Shown: piece by piece, positions 34,179-42,567 of the stretch
Layout: the number at the start of each line of letters is the position of its first letter
How positions within the stretch are numbered: the first letter of the stretch is position 1
Assembly (NCBI GenBank): GCA_018436705.1
Contig: JAHDLA010000020.1
Span: forward strand, 1 to 64,000
Reading direction: 5' to 3'
DNA: 64,000 nucleotides
From: Sedimentibacter sp.
GTDB lineage: Bacteria; Bacillota; Clostridia; Tissierellales; Sedimentibacteraceae
The notes under the pieces: generated by a model
Databases searched by the model: none
Seen by the model: only the letters and a program-made list of their open reading frames with translations
Told to the model about the DNA's origin: nothing
Translations under genes and position numbers: made by a program

Positions 34179-35461
34179 TGGAAACCGCATTGTTATTTGT
34201 TCTTCTATTGGTTTTTGCTACTTTAACATTACCGATAGGCGTATCACTGGGCTTAGCTACGTTGATAATAATGAAAGAATTTACTAATATACCATTATCT
34301 ATGATTAGCCAAAATGTATTTGCAGGGCTTGATTCTTTTGCATTGCTTGCAATACCGTTCTTTATGTTAGCAGGAAATTTAATGGCACTAGGCGGAATTG
34401 CCAGAAGGATTGTAAATTTAGCTGACTATGTTTTCGGTAAAATTACAGGAGGCTTAGCAATTGTAAATGTTGTATCATGTATGTTCTTCGCGGCTATTTC
34501 TGGTTCAGGGCCTGCAACAGTTTCTGCTATAGGATCTATTATGATTCCTGAAATGGAAAGCAGGGGATATGAAAAGAGTTTTTCTACCGGTCTTACTGCT
34601 GTTGCAGGTACAATAGGGGTGGTTATTCCTCCAAGTATACCATTTGTTGTATATGGGGTTGTGTCAGGAGCTTCGATAGGGGACATATTTATTGCAGGAA
34701 TTATTCCTGGTTTACTAATTGGAATAGCATTAGTAGCCGTAGCTTACTTTATAAGTAAAAAGAGAGGATACAGGGGAAAAGAGAGAGAAAAATCAGATTT
34801 GAGTTTCTTTAAAGTTTTTAAAGATTCTTTCTGGGCTCTCATGGCTCCTGTTATTATACTTGGCGGTATTTATGGTGGTGTATTCACACCTACAGAGGCA
34901 TCTGTAGTGGCAATTGTATATTCATTATTTGCCGGTATATTTATATACAAAGAACTTACATGGAAGATTTGGATTGATTCATTAAAAGCAACTGCAGATT
35001 TAAATGGTATGACTGGTCTTGCAATTGGTTTTTCAATGGCATTTGCATCATATCTTTCAGTCGAGCAGATACCTGTCACAATTGGAGCATTCTTAGAATC
35101 TGCTATTTCAAGCGATATATTAATGAAACTATTAATCCTTGTAATTCTTTTAGTTGTTGGATGTTTTGTAGATAATATATCTTCATGTTTGATATTAACA
35201 CCTGTGTTTTTACCATTAGTAACATCAATGGGAGTTGATCCTATTCACTTTGGGATTTTTATGACAGTAGCTCTTGCAATAGGTTTTGTTACTCCTCCGT
35301 ATGGGGCTAATTTGTTCGTAGCATCGGCAGTTGCAAATATGCGATATGAAAATATAGCTAAGGCAGCAATTCCGTTTTTGATTTCTATGGTTGTTTGTTT
35401 GTTGCTTATTACATTTATTCCTGATATTTCAATGTTTTTAGTATATTTAATGAGAGGATAA
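34178..35461 (+). CDS. dctM: TRAP transporter large permease DctM
   Basis: A 427-residue permease with about 12 membrane segments. Family blocks are PLSMISQNVFAGLDSFALLA, AISGSGPATVSAIGSIMIPEM, GVVIPPSIPFVVYG and FGIFMTVALAIGFVTPPYG. It uses a Na+ gradient to take up the ligand delivered by DctP. It begins at the dctQ stop (TAATG) and ends before a terminator. Confidence 0.95.
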   Translation: METALLFVLLLVFATLTLPIGVSLGLATLIIMKEFTNIPLSMISQNVFAGLDSFALLAIPFFMLAGNLMALGGIARRIVNLADYVFGKITGGLAIVNVVSCMFFAAISGSGPATVSAIGSIMIPEMESRGYEKSFSTGLTAVAGTIGVVIPPSIPFVVYGVVSGASIGDIFIAGIIPGLLIGIALVAVAYFISKKRGYRGKEREKSDLSFFKVFKDSFWALMAPVIILGGIYGGVFTPTEASVVAIVYSLFAGIFIYKELTWKIWIDSLKATADLNGMTGLAIGFSMAFASYLSVEQIPVTIGAFLESAISSDILMKLLILVILLVVGCFVDNISSCLILTPVFLPLVTSMGVDPIHFGIFMTVALAIGFVTPPYGANLFVASAVANMRYENIAKAAIPFLISMVVCLLLITFIPDISMFLVYLMRG

Positions 35462-35488
35462 GCGCTATATAATGTGTAGTTAGTTGGA

Positions 35489-35516
35489 AAGCGGAGAGTG
35501 CTGATCTCTGCTTTTC
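35489..35516 (+). terminator. Terminator of the TRAP operon
   Basis: A 9-bp stem with one G-U pair (AAGCGGAGA/TCTCTGCTT), a 7-base loop and a short T-rich tail. Confidence 0.65.
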
Positions 35517-35560
35517 ATTGACAAACTAAACCAAAATTTTCATTTGTTAGAGGTATGTAT

Positions 35561-35734
35561 ATGAACGGAACAAAAAATACAAAACACAGATTTATTTATA
35601 CTGATGTTTATAAAGATAGGGTAGTTCAATTGTATTATGACGGAATGAAAAAGAAAGACATAATTGAAGAATATGAAGTTTCTATGTATTTATTGAATAA
35701 GTGGATAAAACAATACAATAGAGATCTTAATTAA
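35561..35734 (+). CDS. Small helix-turn-helix protein resembling the start of IS3-type OrfA
   Basis: A 57-residue open frame (ATG 35561, GAGGT upstream). It reads like the N-terminal helix-turn-helix of IS3/IS911 OrfA transposases: RFIYTDVYKDRVVQLYYDG, KKDIIEEYEVSMYLLNKWI and KQYNRDLN. The leucine-zipper half of OrfA and the whole OrfB are absent, and I see no terminal inverted repeats. It may be a transposase remnant or a small domesticated DNA-binding protein. It lies between the TRAP operon terminator and the LarA-like gene, 48 bases before the latter. Confidence 0.6.
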   Translation: MNGTKNTKHRFIYTDVYKDRVVQLYYDGMKKKDIIEEYEVSMYLLNKWIKQYNRDLN

Positions 35735-35782
35735 AAATTTTTTGTGAATTTGGATTTACGAATATGTAAAACGGAGAAAATA

Positions 35783-37060
35783 ATGAGTGTTGTATCTAAA
35801 TTAGCTAGGGATGTAAAGCTACCTAAAATGGTCAAAGTGCAACAAATATTTAATTGTGAAAAGTTGGATACATCTAATATTTCTTCTGAAGTTGATAAGC
35901 TGCTTAGTCAGGATAAATATAGTAATTCTATTTCTGAAGGCAAAAAGATCTGCATAACTTGTGGAAGCCGTGGGATCTCCAATATAGCTTTGATTATAAA
36001 AAGCATAGTAGATTATTGCAAGAAAGTTGGAGCAAGACCTTTTGTTATACCAGCAATGGGAAGTCATGGCGGTGCTACAGCAGAAGGCCAAAAGAAATTA
36101 ATTGAAGGATATGGGGTTACTGAAAAATATATAGAATGCCCAATTTATTCATCAATGGAAACCATTGAAATATGTAAAAATGAGGAAGGTGTAAGTGTTT
36201 TTATTGATAGGTATGCAGCAGAATCTGATGGAATCATAGTATGCGGCAGAGTAAAGCCACACACTTGTTTTAGAGGTAAATATGAAAGTGGTCTAATGAA
36301 AATGATGGCAATTGGACTTGGCAAACAGCATGGTGCTGAAGTGTGCCATGAAAGAGGATTCAAAAATATGAAGAAAAATGTATATCTTTTTGGGAAAGCA
36401 ATTATAGCTAATGCTCCCATAGTGTGCGGAATTGCTATTTTAGAGAATCCATATGATGAAACAAGACGCTTAGTGGCCTTGGGGCCAGATGAAATTGAAG
36501 AAAAAGAGCCTGAATTGCTGAATGAGGCACGTAATAACATGCCCAAAATTTATTTTGAAAAAACAGATGTTCTAATAGTTGATAAGATTGGGAAAAATTT
36601 TAGCGGGGATGGAATGGATCCAAATATAACAGGCACTTTTGCAACACCTTATGCATCCGGAGGTATAAATGCTGAAAATGTTGTCGTCCTTGATTTGTCA
36701 GATGAAAGTCATGGAAGTGCTGTTGGAATTGGAGGGGCTGATGCTATAACAAAGAGGCTTTTCGACAAGATGGATTTAGAAATGACATATCCAAATGCAA
36801 TAACAGCTACAACAATTAAAGGAAGTAAAATTCCAATGATTTTAAAGTCAGATAAGGAAGCAATTCAGATTGCTCTTAGAACTACAGTTGACAGCGACAA
36901 GAATAATCCTAGGATTATTAGAATTAAAAACTCTTTGCAATTAGATGAAATTTATATTTCTGAAGCTCATCTTGATGAAGCTAAAATTAACCCTAATATA
37001 AAAATATTAAGTGATCCAGAGGAATTTCCTTTTGACGAAAATGGAAACTTATGTATATAA
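35783..37060 (+). CDS. LarA-like (DUF2088) protein, possible nickel-pincer isomerase family
   Basis: A 425-residue protein of the lactate-racemase N-terminal (DUF2088) superfamily. Recognisable blocks are CITCGSRGISN, PAMGSHGGATAEGQ, GRVKPHTCFRGKYESGLMKMMAIGLGKQHGA and DKIGKNFSGDGMDPNITG. LarA enzymes use a nickel-pincer nucleotide to racemise or epimerise hydroxy acids. The KPHT and KMMAIGLGKQHG segments may hold the equivalent His/Lys residues, but I cannot align them safely. No larB/C/E cofactor genes are in the window. The start is ATG 35783 with CGGAG; the upstream TTG at 35744 has no site. With a TRAP carrier and a D-2-hydroxyacid dehydrogenase nearby, hydroxy-acid isomerisation is plausible. 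Confidence 0.7.
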   Translation: MSVVSKLARDVKLPKMVKVQQIFNCEKLDTSNISSEVDKLLSQDKYSNSISEGKKICITCGSRGISNIALIIKSIVDYCKKVGARPFVIPAMGSHGGATAEGQKKLIEGYGVTEKYIECPIYSSMETIEICKNEEGVSVFIDRYAAESDGIIVCGRVKPHTCFRGKYESGLMKMMAIGLGKQHGAEVCHERGFKNMKKNVYLFGKAIIANAPIVCGIAILENPYDETRRLVALGPDEIEEKEPELLNEARNNMPKIYFEKTDVLIVDKIGKNFSGDGMDPNITGTFATPYASGGINAENVVVLDLSDESHGSAVGIGGADAITKRLFDKMDLEMTYPNAITATTIKGSKIPMILKSDKEAIQIALRTTVDSDKNNPRIIRIKNSLQLDEIYISEAHLDEAKINPNIKILSDPEEFPFDENGNLCI

Positions 37061-37136
37061 GTTGTGTACGAAGCAATTAATATACTGAAATTAATGTTAA
37101 TATTAGATAAGCAACAGCTTCCTTAGCGTAACATTA

Positions 37137-37165
37137 GTATACATATTCATGTATACATGTATACA
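37137..37165 (+). promoter_or_regulatory. Triple GTATAC operator before the aminotransferase operon
   Basis: GTATAC at 37137-37142, then two adjoining 8-base palindromes TGTATACA at 37150-37157 and 37158-37165. They lie 58 bases before the aminotransferase start. The repeated core equals that at 32262-32277 and 47234-47243, pointing to one GntR/FCD regulator. No good -35/-10 pair is obvious here. Confidence 0.6.
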
Positions 37166-37222
37166 ATAATAAAATAGCATTTTAAAAATATTAATCTATA
37201 AATAAAATTAGGAGGAAGTAAA

Positions 37223-38392
37223 ATGATAGCTTGTAATGACAGGTTAGAAGCAATGCCTTTTGGGGGATTGTATGAAATCTTTGCAAAGGCAAACAGATTA
37301 GAAGAACAAGGTAAGAGAATAATACACATGGAAATAGGGCGACCAGATTTTGATTCTCCTGACTTTGCAAAGGAAGCAGTAAAGTCAGCATTAGATAAAG
37401 GGCAAGTACATTATACGGATATTAATGGGATAGAGCCTTTAAGAAAGGCTATTATTGAAAAGGAAGAAAGACGCTTTGGATTGAAATACGATTATGAAAC
37501 TGAAATAAGTGTAACAAGTGGAGCTGCTGAAGCTATTGGAGTTATAATGCTTACAATGATGAACCCTGGTGACGAAATCATTTGTCCAAGCCCCTACTTT
37601 TCAGCATATAAAGAGCAGGCAATTATTGCGGGAGTAAAGTTAGTAGAAGTTCCTGTGCTTATGTCAGAAAATTGGGAATTAAATGTAGATAGAATTAAAG
37701 ACAGAATTACATCTAAAACAAAGATGCTTTTAATTAATTCTCCTAACAACCCTGCAGGATATGTTTTGAACAAGGAAAATTTAGAAAAAATTGCTGATTT
37801 AGCAAAAACAAATGATTTAATTGTTATATCTGATGAATGCTACGATGAGTTTATATATGGTGAAAAACATGTTTCAATTTCAACTTTAGAGGACATGAGG
37901 GACAGAACTTTAGTAGTTAAATCAACTTCTAAATCTTTTTCAATGACAGGTTGGAGAATAGGTTATGTATTAGGATCAGCCAATGCTATAAAATATATAA
38001 ATAAAGTTCATCAAAATTTTTCAACTTGTGCAACAGCATTTGCTCAATGGGGTGCAGTAGAAGCTTTTAAAAATGGTGACGAGTTTATAGACAGCATGGT
38101 AAAGGAATTTAAAAGAAGAGGTGACTATTTATATGAAGCCTTTACAAAGATTGATGGATTAAAAATGATTAAACCAAAAGGTGCTTTTTATGCTTTCCCT
38201 GATATAACATCATTTGGAATGTCAGAAAAAGACTTCTGTAATTATTTAATGGAAGAAGCAGGTGTAGTAGGCGTACCGGGAACATCATTTGGTGATTATG
38301 GAAAAGGTCATGTTAGATTAGCATATTGCCGTTCCTATGAGGATATTATTGAAGCATGCGATAAAATTAAGATAGCTTTGGGTAAACTATAA
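37223..38392 (+). CDS. Class I/II PLP-dependent aminotransferase
   Basis: A 389-residue fold-type I aminotransferase of the AspC-like group. Family blocks are IGRPDFDSP at the N-terminus, YTDINGIEPLRKAI, SPNNPAGYVL, SDECYDEFIY (PLP-binding Asp and Tyr), STSKSFSMTGWRIGY with the Schiff-base lysine, and the carboxylate-binding arginine in GHVRLAYCRS. It converts an amino acid to the 2-oxo acid with 2-oxoglutarate or pyruvate as acceptor; specificity is unknown. An AGGAGG site precedes ATG. It is first in an operon with a RocB-like hydrolase and a D-2-hydroxyacid dehydrogenase, which could use its substrate and product. Confidence 0.9.
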   Translation: MIACNDRLEAMPFGGLYEIFAKANRLEEQGKRIIHMEIGRPDFDSPDFAKEAVKSALDKGQVHYTDINGIEPLRKAIIEKEERRFGLKYDYETEISVTSGAAEAIGVIMLTMMNPGDEIICPSPYFSAYKEQAIIAGVKLVEVPVLMSENWELNVDRIKDRITSKTKMLLINSPNNPAGYVLNKENLEKIADLAKTNDLIVISDECYDEFIYGEKHVSISTLEDMRDRTLVVKSTSKSFSMTGWRIGYVLGSANAIKYINKVHQNFSTCATAFAQWGAVEAFKNGDEFIDSMVKEFKRRGDYLYEAFTKIDGLKMIKPKGAFYAFPDITSFGMSEKDFCNYLMEEAGVVGVPGTSFGDYGKGHVRLAYCRSYEDIIEACDKIKIALGKL

Positions 38393-38413
38393 TAAATAAG
38401 TGGGGTGCATTAA

Positions 38414-40075
38414 ATGACTGTTAATATAAATAATTTAAAAAATACAATTGAAACAAATTTATTAGATTTTGTAGGTACAAGAAGTGATACTAATTCCAAA
38501 TTGGAATTAAACGTAGAGAAATTTTATGAGAACTGGTTTAATAAAGTTAAATACTTTAAGGAAAATCCAGAGAACTGCGGGTTCTATGACATACCTGGTG
38601 ACTACATAGGCAGAAGGGTTTCATGGTGCCTATTAAAAGGACAAGGCAACGATACTATTGTATTCATACATCACAATGATTGTGTTGAAACTAAGGATTA
38701 CGGAGTTTTTGAACCGCTTTGCTTAAAGCCGTACGAGGTAGAACAAGCATTCAAAAATACCACTATTGAGCTTCCTAAGAAAATGAAAGAAGATTTATTA
38801 AGTGATAAATGGATATTTGGTCGTGGTGTTGCCGACATGAAGGGTGGTGGAGCGATTCAGCTTTCATTAATAGAGGAATACAGCAAAGACAAAAACTTTA
38901 AAGGTAATATTGTTCTTCTATCTGTGCCAGATGAAGAGAATTTATCAGCTGGCATGAGAGCTGGAGCACTTAAATTAAAGGAATTAAAAGATAAATATGG
39001 TTTAGATTATAAACTAATGATAAATTGTGAGCCACATGAACGAGATGATGAATCAAAACCAACTTGGTACGATGGTTCAATAGGCAAAATAATGCCTGTA
39101 GTCTATGTTAGAGGTAAGCTTACTCATGTAGGATATGTTTATCAAGGAATTAATCCTATAAATATTCTTGCTGAAATAATCAGGAAAACTGAATTGAATC
39201 CTAATTTTCTTGAAAGAAAAGGAAATACAACAAATCCTGCTCCTACATGGTTGTATCACAAGGATAGGAAGACTGTATATGATGTATCTTTACCAAAGGC
39301 TACATGCGGCTATATGAGCATTCTTCCTTTGGAAAAAACTCCTATGGAATTAATGGGAGAGTTGAAAAAAATAAGCGTTAAGGCTTTTGAAACAGTAGTT
39401 GAAGAATTAAATGAAAGCTACAAAAAATATACTGAGATGTCTGGGCTTGAGTATCAAAGATTAAATTGGGAGCCAAAAGTAAAATTCTATTCTGAGCTGT
39501 ATAAAGATGCTTTAAGAGATTCTGGAAAAGAATTTGAAGAGGCATATATTAAGGTAATGGCAGAAGTTAAAGAAAAATTCAATAACAATGAAGTATCAAC
39601 GATAGAAGCTGCAAACATTATAATTGAAAAAACATTAGAATATGTAAAAGACTTAAATCCATGTGTAATTTTAGCACTTACTCCACCATATTATCCAAGT
39701 ACAAATAATATGATGCTTGGCGAGAAGTCAAAAAAGATTAATGAAATTATAGAACAATTAAAAGAATATTCTAAGGATAATTTTAATGAAGAAATTGTAG
39801 TGCAAAATTATTATACGGGAATATCTGACTTAAGCTACGCAATGTTTGTATCAGAGCAAAGAGATATTGACTATATAGAAAACAACATGCTTATGTGGAA
39901 AGATGTTTATTATATTCCATTAGAAGAAATTAAAGATGTGTCAATGCCAGTTTTAAATATAGGGCCTTGGGGAGTAGATTTGCACAAATATACTGAAAGA
40001 GTTAATAAAGAAGACTTATTCTATAAAGCTCCGTTATTTATAGACTTATTTATAACAAAATTACTGCACGAATAG
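38414..40075 (+). CDS. M20 family metallohydrolase, RocB-like
   Basis: A 553-residue zinc hydrolase related to RocB and the M20 peptidase/deacylase group. Metal-binding positions are visible in IVFIHHND, GRGVADMKGGGA (bridging Asp) and VPDEENLSAGMR (catalytic Glu and metal Glu). A dimerisation domain follows, then a RocB-type extension with LTPPYYPSTNN. M20 enzymes cut amide bonds of peptides or N-acyl amino acids. The RocB branch was named from arginine utilisation but has no settled reaction. The TGGGGTG site precedes ATG; 21 bases separate it from the aminotransferase. Together they suggest amide hydrolysis followed by transamination. Confidence 0.85.
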   Translation: MTVNINNLKNTIETNLLDFVGTRSDTNSKLELNVEKFYENWFNKVKYFKENPENCGFYDIPGDYIGRRVSWCLLKGQGNDTIVFIHHNDCVETKDYGVFEPLCLKPYEVEQAFKNTTIELPKKMKEDLLSDKWIFGRGVADMKGGGAIQLSLIEEYSKDKNFKGNIVLLSVPDEENLSAGMRAGALKLKELKDKYGLDYKLMINCEPHERDDESKPTWYDGSIGKIMPVVYVRGKLTHVGYVYQGINPINILAEIIRKTELNPNFLERKGNTTNPAPTWLYHKDRKTVYDVSLPKATCGYMSILPLEKTPMELMGELKKISVKAFETVVEELNESYKKYTEMSGLEYQRLNWEPKVKFYSELYKDALRDSGKEFEEAYIKVMAEVKEKFNNNEVSTIEAANIIIEKTLEYVKDLNPCVILALTPPYYPSTNNMMLGEKSKKINEIIEQLKEYSKDNFNEEIVVQNYYTGISDLSYAMFVSEQRDIDYIENNMLMWKDVYYIPLEEIKDVSMPVLNIGPWGVDLHKYTERVNKEDLFYKAPLFIDLFITKLLHE

Positions 40076-40089
40076 AAGGAGAAAATAAA

Positions 40090-41064
40090 ATGAGTAAAAA
40101 AATTGTTGTAAGCAGCGTATTAATAACTGATCCTGCTTATGAAAAGGAATTAATAGAAGAAGCAGGCTTTCAATTAAAATTTGTACCTAATGATGATAAT
40201 GAAACATTTTTAAAAGAAGTAGTTGATGCAGATGCAGTTATTACTGCGGATAAAAAAATTACTAAAGATATAATAGACTCCATGAATAAATGCAAGGTCA
40301 TCGTAAGACAAGGCATAGGATATGATACCATTGATTTAGCAACTGCTAAGAAAAAAGAAATCGTAGTTTGCAATGTACCAGACTATAGTATACAGGAGGT
40401 ATCTGATTACACTCTTGCTCTTATGATGACAATTTTAAGACATACTAATACTTATAATGAACATACAAGAAAAGGCATTTGGGATATTCAAAGCGTTCAT
40501 ACAATTACCGGTTTTCCTCCGATGAGAAGATTTTCAACACAAACTCTTGGGATATTTGGATTTGGAAGAATTGCAAAATTAGTTGCTAAAAAGGCAAAGC
40601 CATTTGGGTTTAGAATTATTGCAACAGATCCATATGTTGATTCAAAGGTGGCTGAAGAAATGGGAGTAGAACTGGTTGACTTTGATACTGTGGTAAGAGA
40701 AGCTGACGTAATGTCTATAAACACTCCTTTAACACCTGAAACAAAACATATGTTTAATTTGGAAGTGTTTAAAAAGATGAAGCCGACTGCATTTGTTATT
40801 AATACTGGTAGAGGCCCACTTATCAAAGAAAAAGATTTATATGAAGCATTGAAAAATAAAGTTATAGCAGGAGCTGCAATAGATGTAACGGAGACTGAAC
40901 CTTTACCTGTTGACAATGAATTATTTACACTAGAAAATCTTATAATTACACCGCATGCAGCTTTCTTTACCAGGGATTCATTTGAAGAATTAAGAAGAAG
41001 AGCATGTGAAGAAGCAATTCGTGTATTAAATGGACAAGAACCTGAAAATAGAGTGAATAAATAA
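40090..41064 (+). CDS. D-isomer specific 2-hydroxyacid dehydrogenase
   Basis: A 324-residue NAD-dependent dehydrogenase of the D-2-hydroxyacid/CtBP-like group. The Rossmann motif is GIFGFGRIAKLVAKKAK, the catalytic Arg lies in INTGRGPLIKEKDL, the Glu in AAIDVTETEPLP and the catalytic His in ITPHAAFFTRDS. It reduces a 2-oxo acid to the D-hydroxy acid or the reverse. An AAGGAG site precedes ATG. It is the last gene before a 12-bp terminator. In this operon it could dispose of reducing power by reducing the oxo acid made by the aminotransferase. Confidence 0.92.
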   Translation: MSKKIVVSSVLITDPAYEKELIEEAGFQLKFVPNDDNETFLKEVVDADAVITADKKITKDIIDSMNKCKVIVRQGIGYDTIDLATAKKKEIVVCNVPDYSIQEVSDYTLALMMTILRHTNTYNEHTRKGIWDIQSVHTITGFPPMRRFSTQTLGIFGFGRIAKLVAKKAKPFGFRIIATDPYVDSKVAEEMGVELVDFDTVVREADVMSINTPLTPETKHMFNLEVFKKMKPTAFVINTGRGPLIKEKDLYEALKNKVIAGAAIDVTETEPLPVDNELFTLENLIITPHAAFFTRDSFEELRRRACEEAIRVLNGQEPENRVNK

Positions 41065-41070
41065 TAATAA

Positions 41071-41109
41071 GAAGCTGCAGCATTTTTATTTTGCTGCAGC
41101 TTCCATTTT
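41071..41109 (+). terminator. Terminator of the aminotransferase operon
   Basis: A perfect 12-bp stem (GAAGCTGCAGCA/TGCTGCAGCTTC) with a 9-base T-rich loop and a T-rich tail. Confidence 0.85.
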
Positions 41110-41522
41110 GCTTGACTGTAAACGAATGCAAATGTATAATTGAGTATATGTGTAATCGGACATTTTATATGCAGGGTTGCTTCATCTGGGTGAAACAGAA
41201 TCTGAAAGTTGTTTGTTTGCTATCATTAGGCAAAAGATGGGTTAAACCCTTGACTTTTTGCAGAACGCTTGCTACAGTATTTCTAAATTATGAGCATATA
41301 GCTGCTATATAAACTTTGTTGATTTCAAGGCTATCAAGTCTTAAAGAACTTTCTTTAATTGGTCATTCTGCTGACCTTTCAATTTATAATACCATCTTCC
41401 AAGAGTGTATAATTTAGTATTGCAGAGCAAGAGCTATGCTCAATAGGCTGTTTTGCTCAACTCTATGAGGCCTATTAATTAAAGAGAAATATGTATAAAA
41501 GAGTGAGAAAGGATGATACATT
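41110..41522 (+). other. Intergenic region before the second GntR gene
   Basis: About 410 bases. A 73-codon open frame crosses it but starts inside the terminator, lacks a ribosome binding site and resembles nothing I know, so I do not call it. A weak promoter-like pair (TTGACT, 17 bases, TACAGT) occurs near 41249-41277. A hairpin-like GAGCAA...TTGCTC lies at about 41425-41461. Confidence 0.4.
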
Positions 41523-42200
41523 ATGTTGCAATTGCCTCAGATAAAGACAACTGGTACATTGTCTGAAAAAACCTATGAAATATTAAAAAAAGCAATTATT
41601 CAACTTGAGCTAAAACCAGGTGAATTAATAACTGTAGAAAATATTTCAGAGCAATTGGGGGTTTCTAGAACTCCCATAAGAACAGCATTAAATAGATTGA
41701 TAAATGATGGTTTAATTGAAATGATACCGGGGAAAGGAACATTTGTTAAAAGCCTGTCACAAAAAGAAGCAACAGATTTGTTAAATGTCCGTGAACTGCT
41801 GGAATGTTATTCTGTTAAATTAGCTGCGGAATTAAGGACAGAAGATGATTTAAAACAATTAGAATATATTTTGAATAAAGCAGAATTAACATGTAAAAGA
41901 AAGAATAAAAATAATCAAGAATTTTTAACACTTGATTCGGAATTTCATGAAACAATTGCCAGAATAAGTAGTAATTCATACTTGGAAAAACAATTATCAA
42001 TGATAGTAGATAACTGCAGACGGTATTTAAATGCTACAACATTTGAAAAGACGATACCGGATGTATTAGTCGAACACAAGGAATTATATGAGCAAATTAA
42101 AAAACAGGATATCTTATTGTCTGAAGCTTGTATGAAAAAGCATATTACAAATATTAAAGATCGTATGATTTATTACATTAATTTAAATGAAAATATATAA
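41523..42200 (+). CDS. GntR family (FadR/FCD subfamily) transcriptional regulator
   Basis: A 225-residue relative of the regulator at 31248. The winged helix-turn-helix (about 12-78) contains VENISEQLGVSRTPIRTALNRL and the FCD domain (about 88-215) contains LDSEFHETIARIS and LVEHKELYEQIKKQD. It closes the TRAP/aminotransferase block. Because the two recognition helices are very similar (ISRTPIRSAL versus VSRTPIRTAL), both could bind the GTATAC-type palindromes. The start is ATG 41523 with AAAGGATG about 10 bases upstream. Confidence 0.92.
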   Translation: MLQLPQIKTTGTLSEKTYEILKKAIIQLELKPGELITVENISEQLGVSRTPIRTALNRLINDGLIEMIPGKGTFVKSLSQKEATDLLNVRELLECYSVKLAAELRTEDDLKQLEYILNKAELTCKRKNKNNQEFLTLDSEFHETIARISSNSYLEKQLSMIVDNCRRYLNATTFEKTIPDVLVEHKELYEQIKKQDILLSEACMKKHITNIKDRMIYYINLNENI

Positions 42201-42244
42201 AAAATTATTTAAATAAATTTATAAATACTAGATTTATATTAAGT

Positions 42245-42284
42245 AACAAGATATTTCACAAAAAGTGAAAAGTCTTGTTTTTTT
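42245..42284 (+). terminator. Terminator of the second GntR gene
   Basis: An outer 7-bp stem (AACAAGA/TCTTGTT) and an inner TTCAC/GTGAA stem, then a run of seven or more T residues. Confidence 0.8.
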
Positions 42285-42567
42285 ATTCAAATTTCAAGAT
42301 GAATTGCTTCAGTGTGCTTATGCTTTTTAGAATAAAGTAATTGTATATTGCGTATCACAGCGTTGATGCCTAATAATGGTATCTCCTTATATTTGCCGAC
42401 TTAATAGCTATTGAAGCCGCGTACTTAATAAAGGAGTATATAAATTATTGAATGAAAGAATTTTCTGTGATAGAATAATGTGGAAGAAGATTTAGGAAAA
42501 AGCCTTGACATAACAGTCAGACGTATTCTGGCTGCGGACAAAAAAACATCGGATAAGGGGAGCACCC
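42285..42567 (+). other. Intergenic region before the SbcD-like gene
   Basis: No gene seen. It holds the promoter at 42448-42476. AAAGGAG near 42430 precedes a 15-codon TTG frame at 42448, too short to call. Confidence 0.4.
42448..42476 (+). promoter_or_regulatory. Putative promoter of the YhaO/YhaN-like operon
   Basis: TTGAAT (42448-42453), 17 bases, TAGAAT (42471-42476), about 90 bases before the first gene. Confidence 0.5.

Noticed and set aside
41091..41312. A 73-codon plus-strand open frame after the D-2-hydroxyacid dehydrogenase
   Set aside because: It starts inside the terminator hairpin, has no ribosome binding site, is rich in Cys and Phe and matches no family I know.
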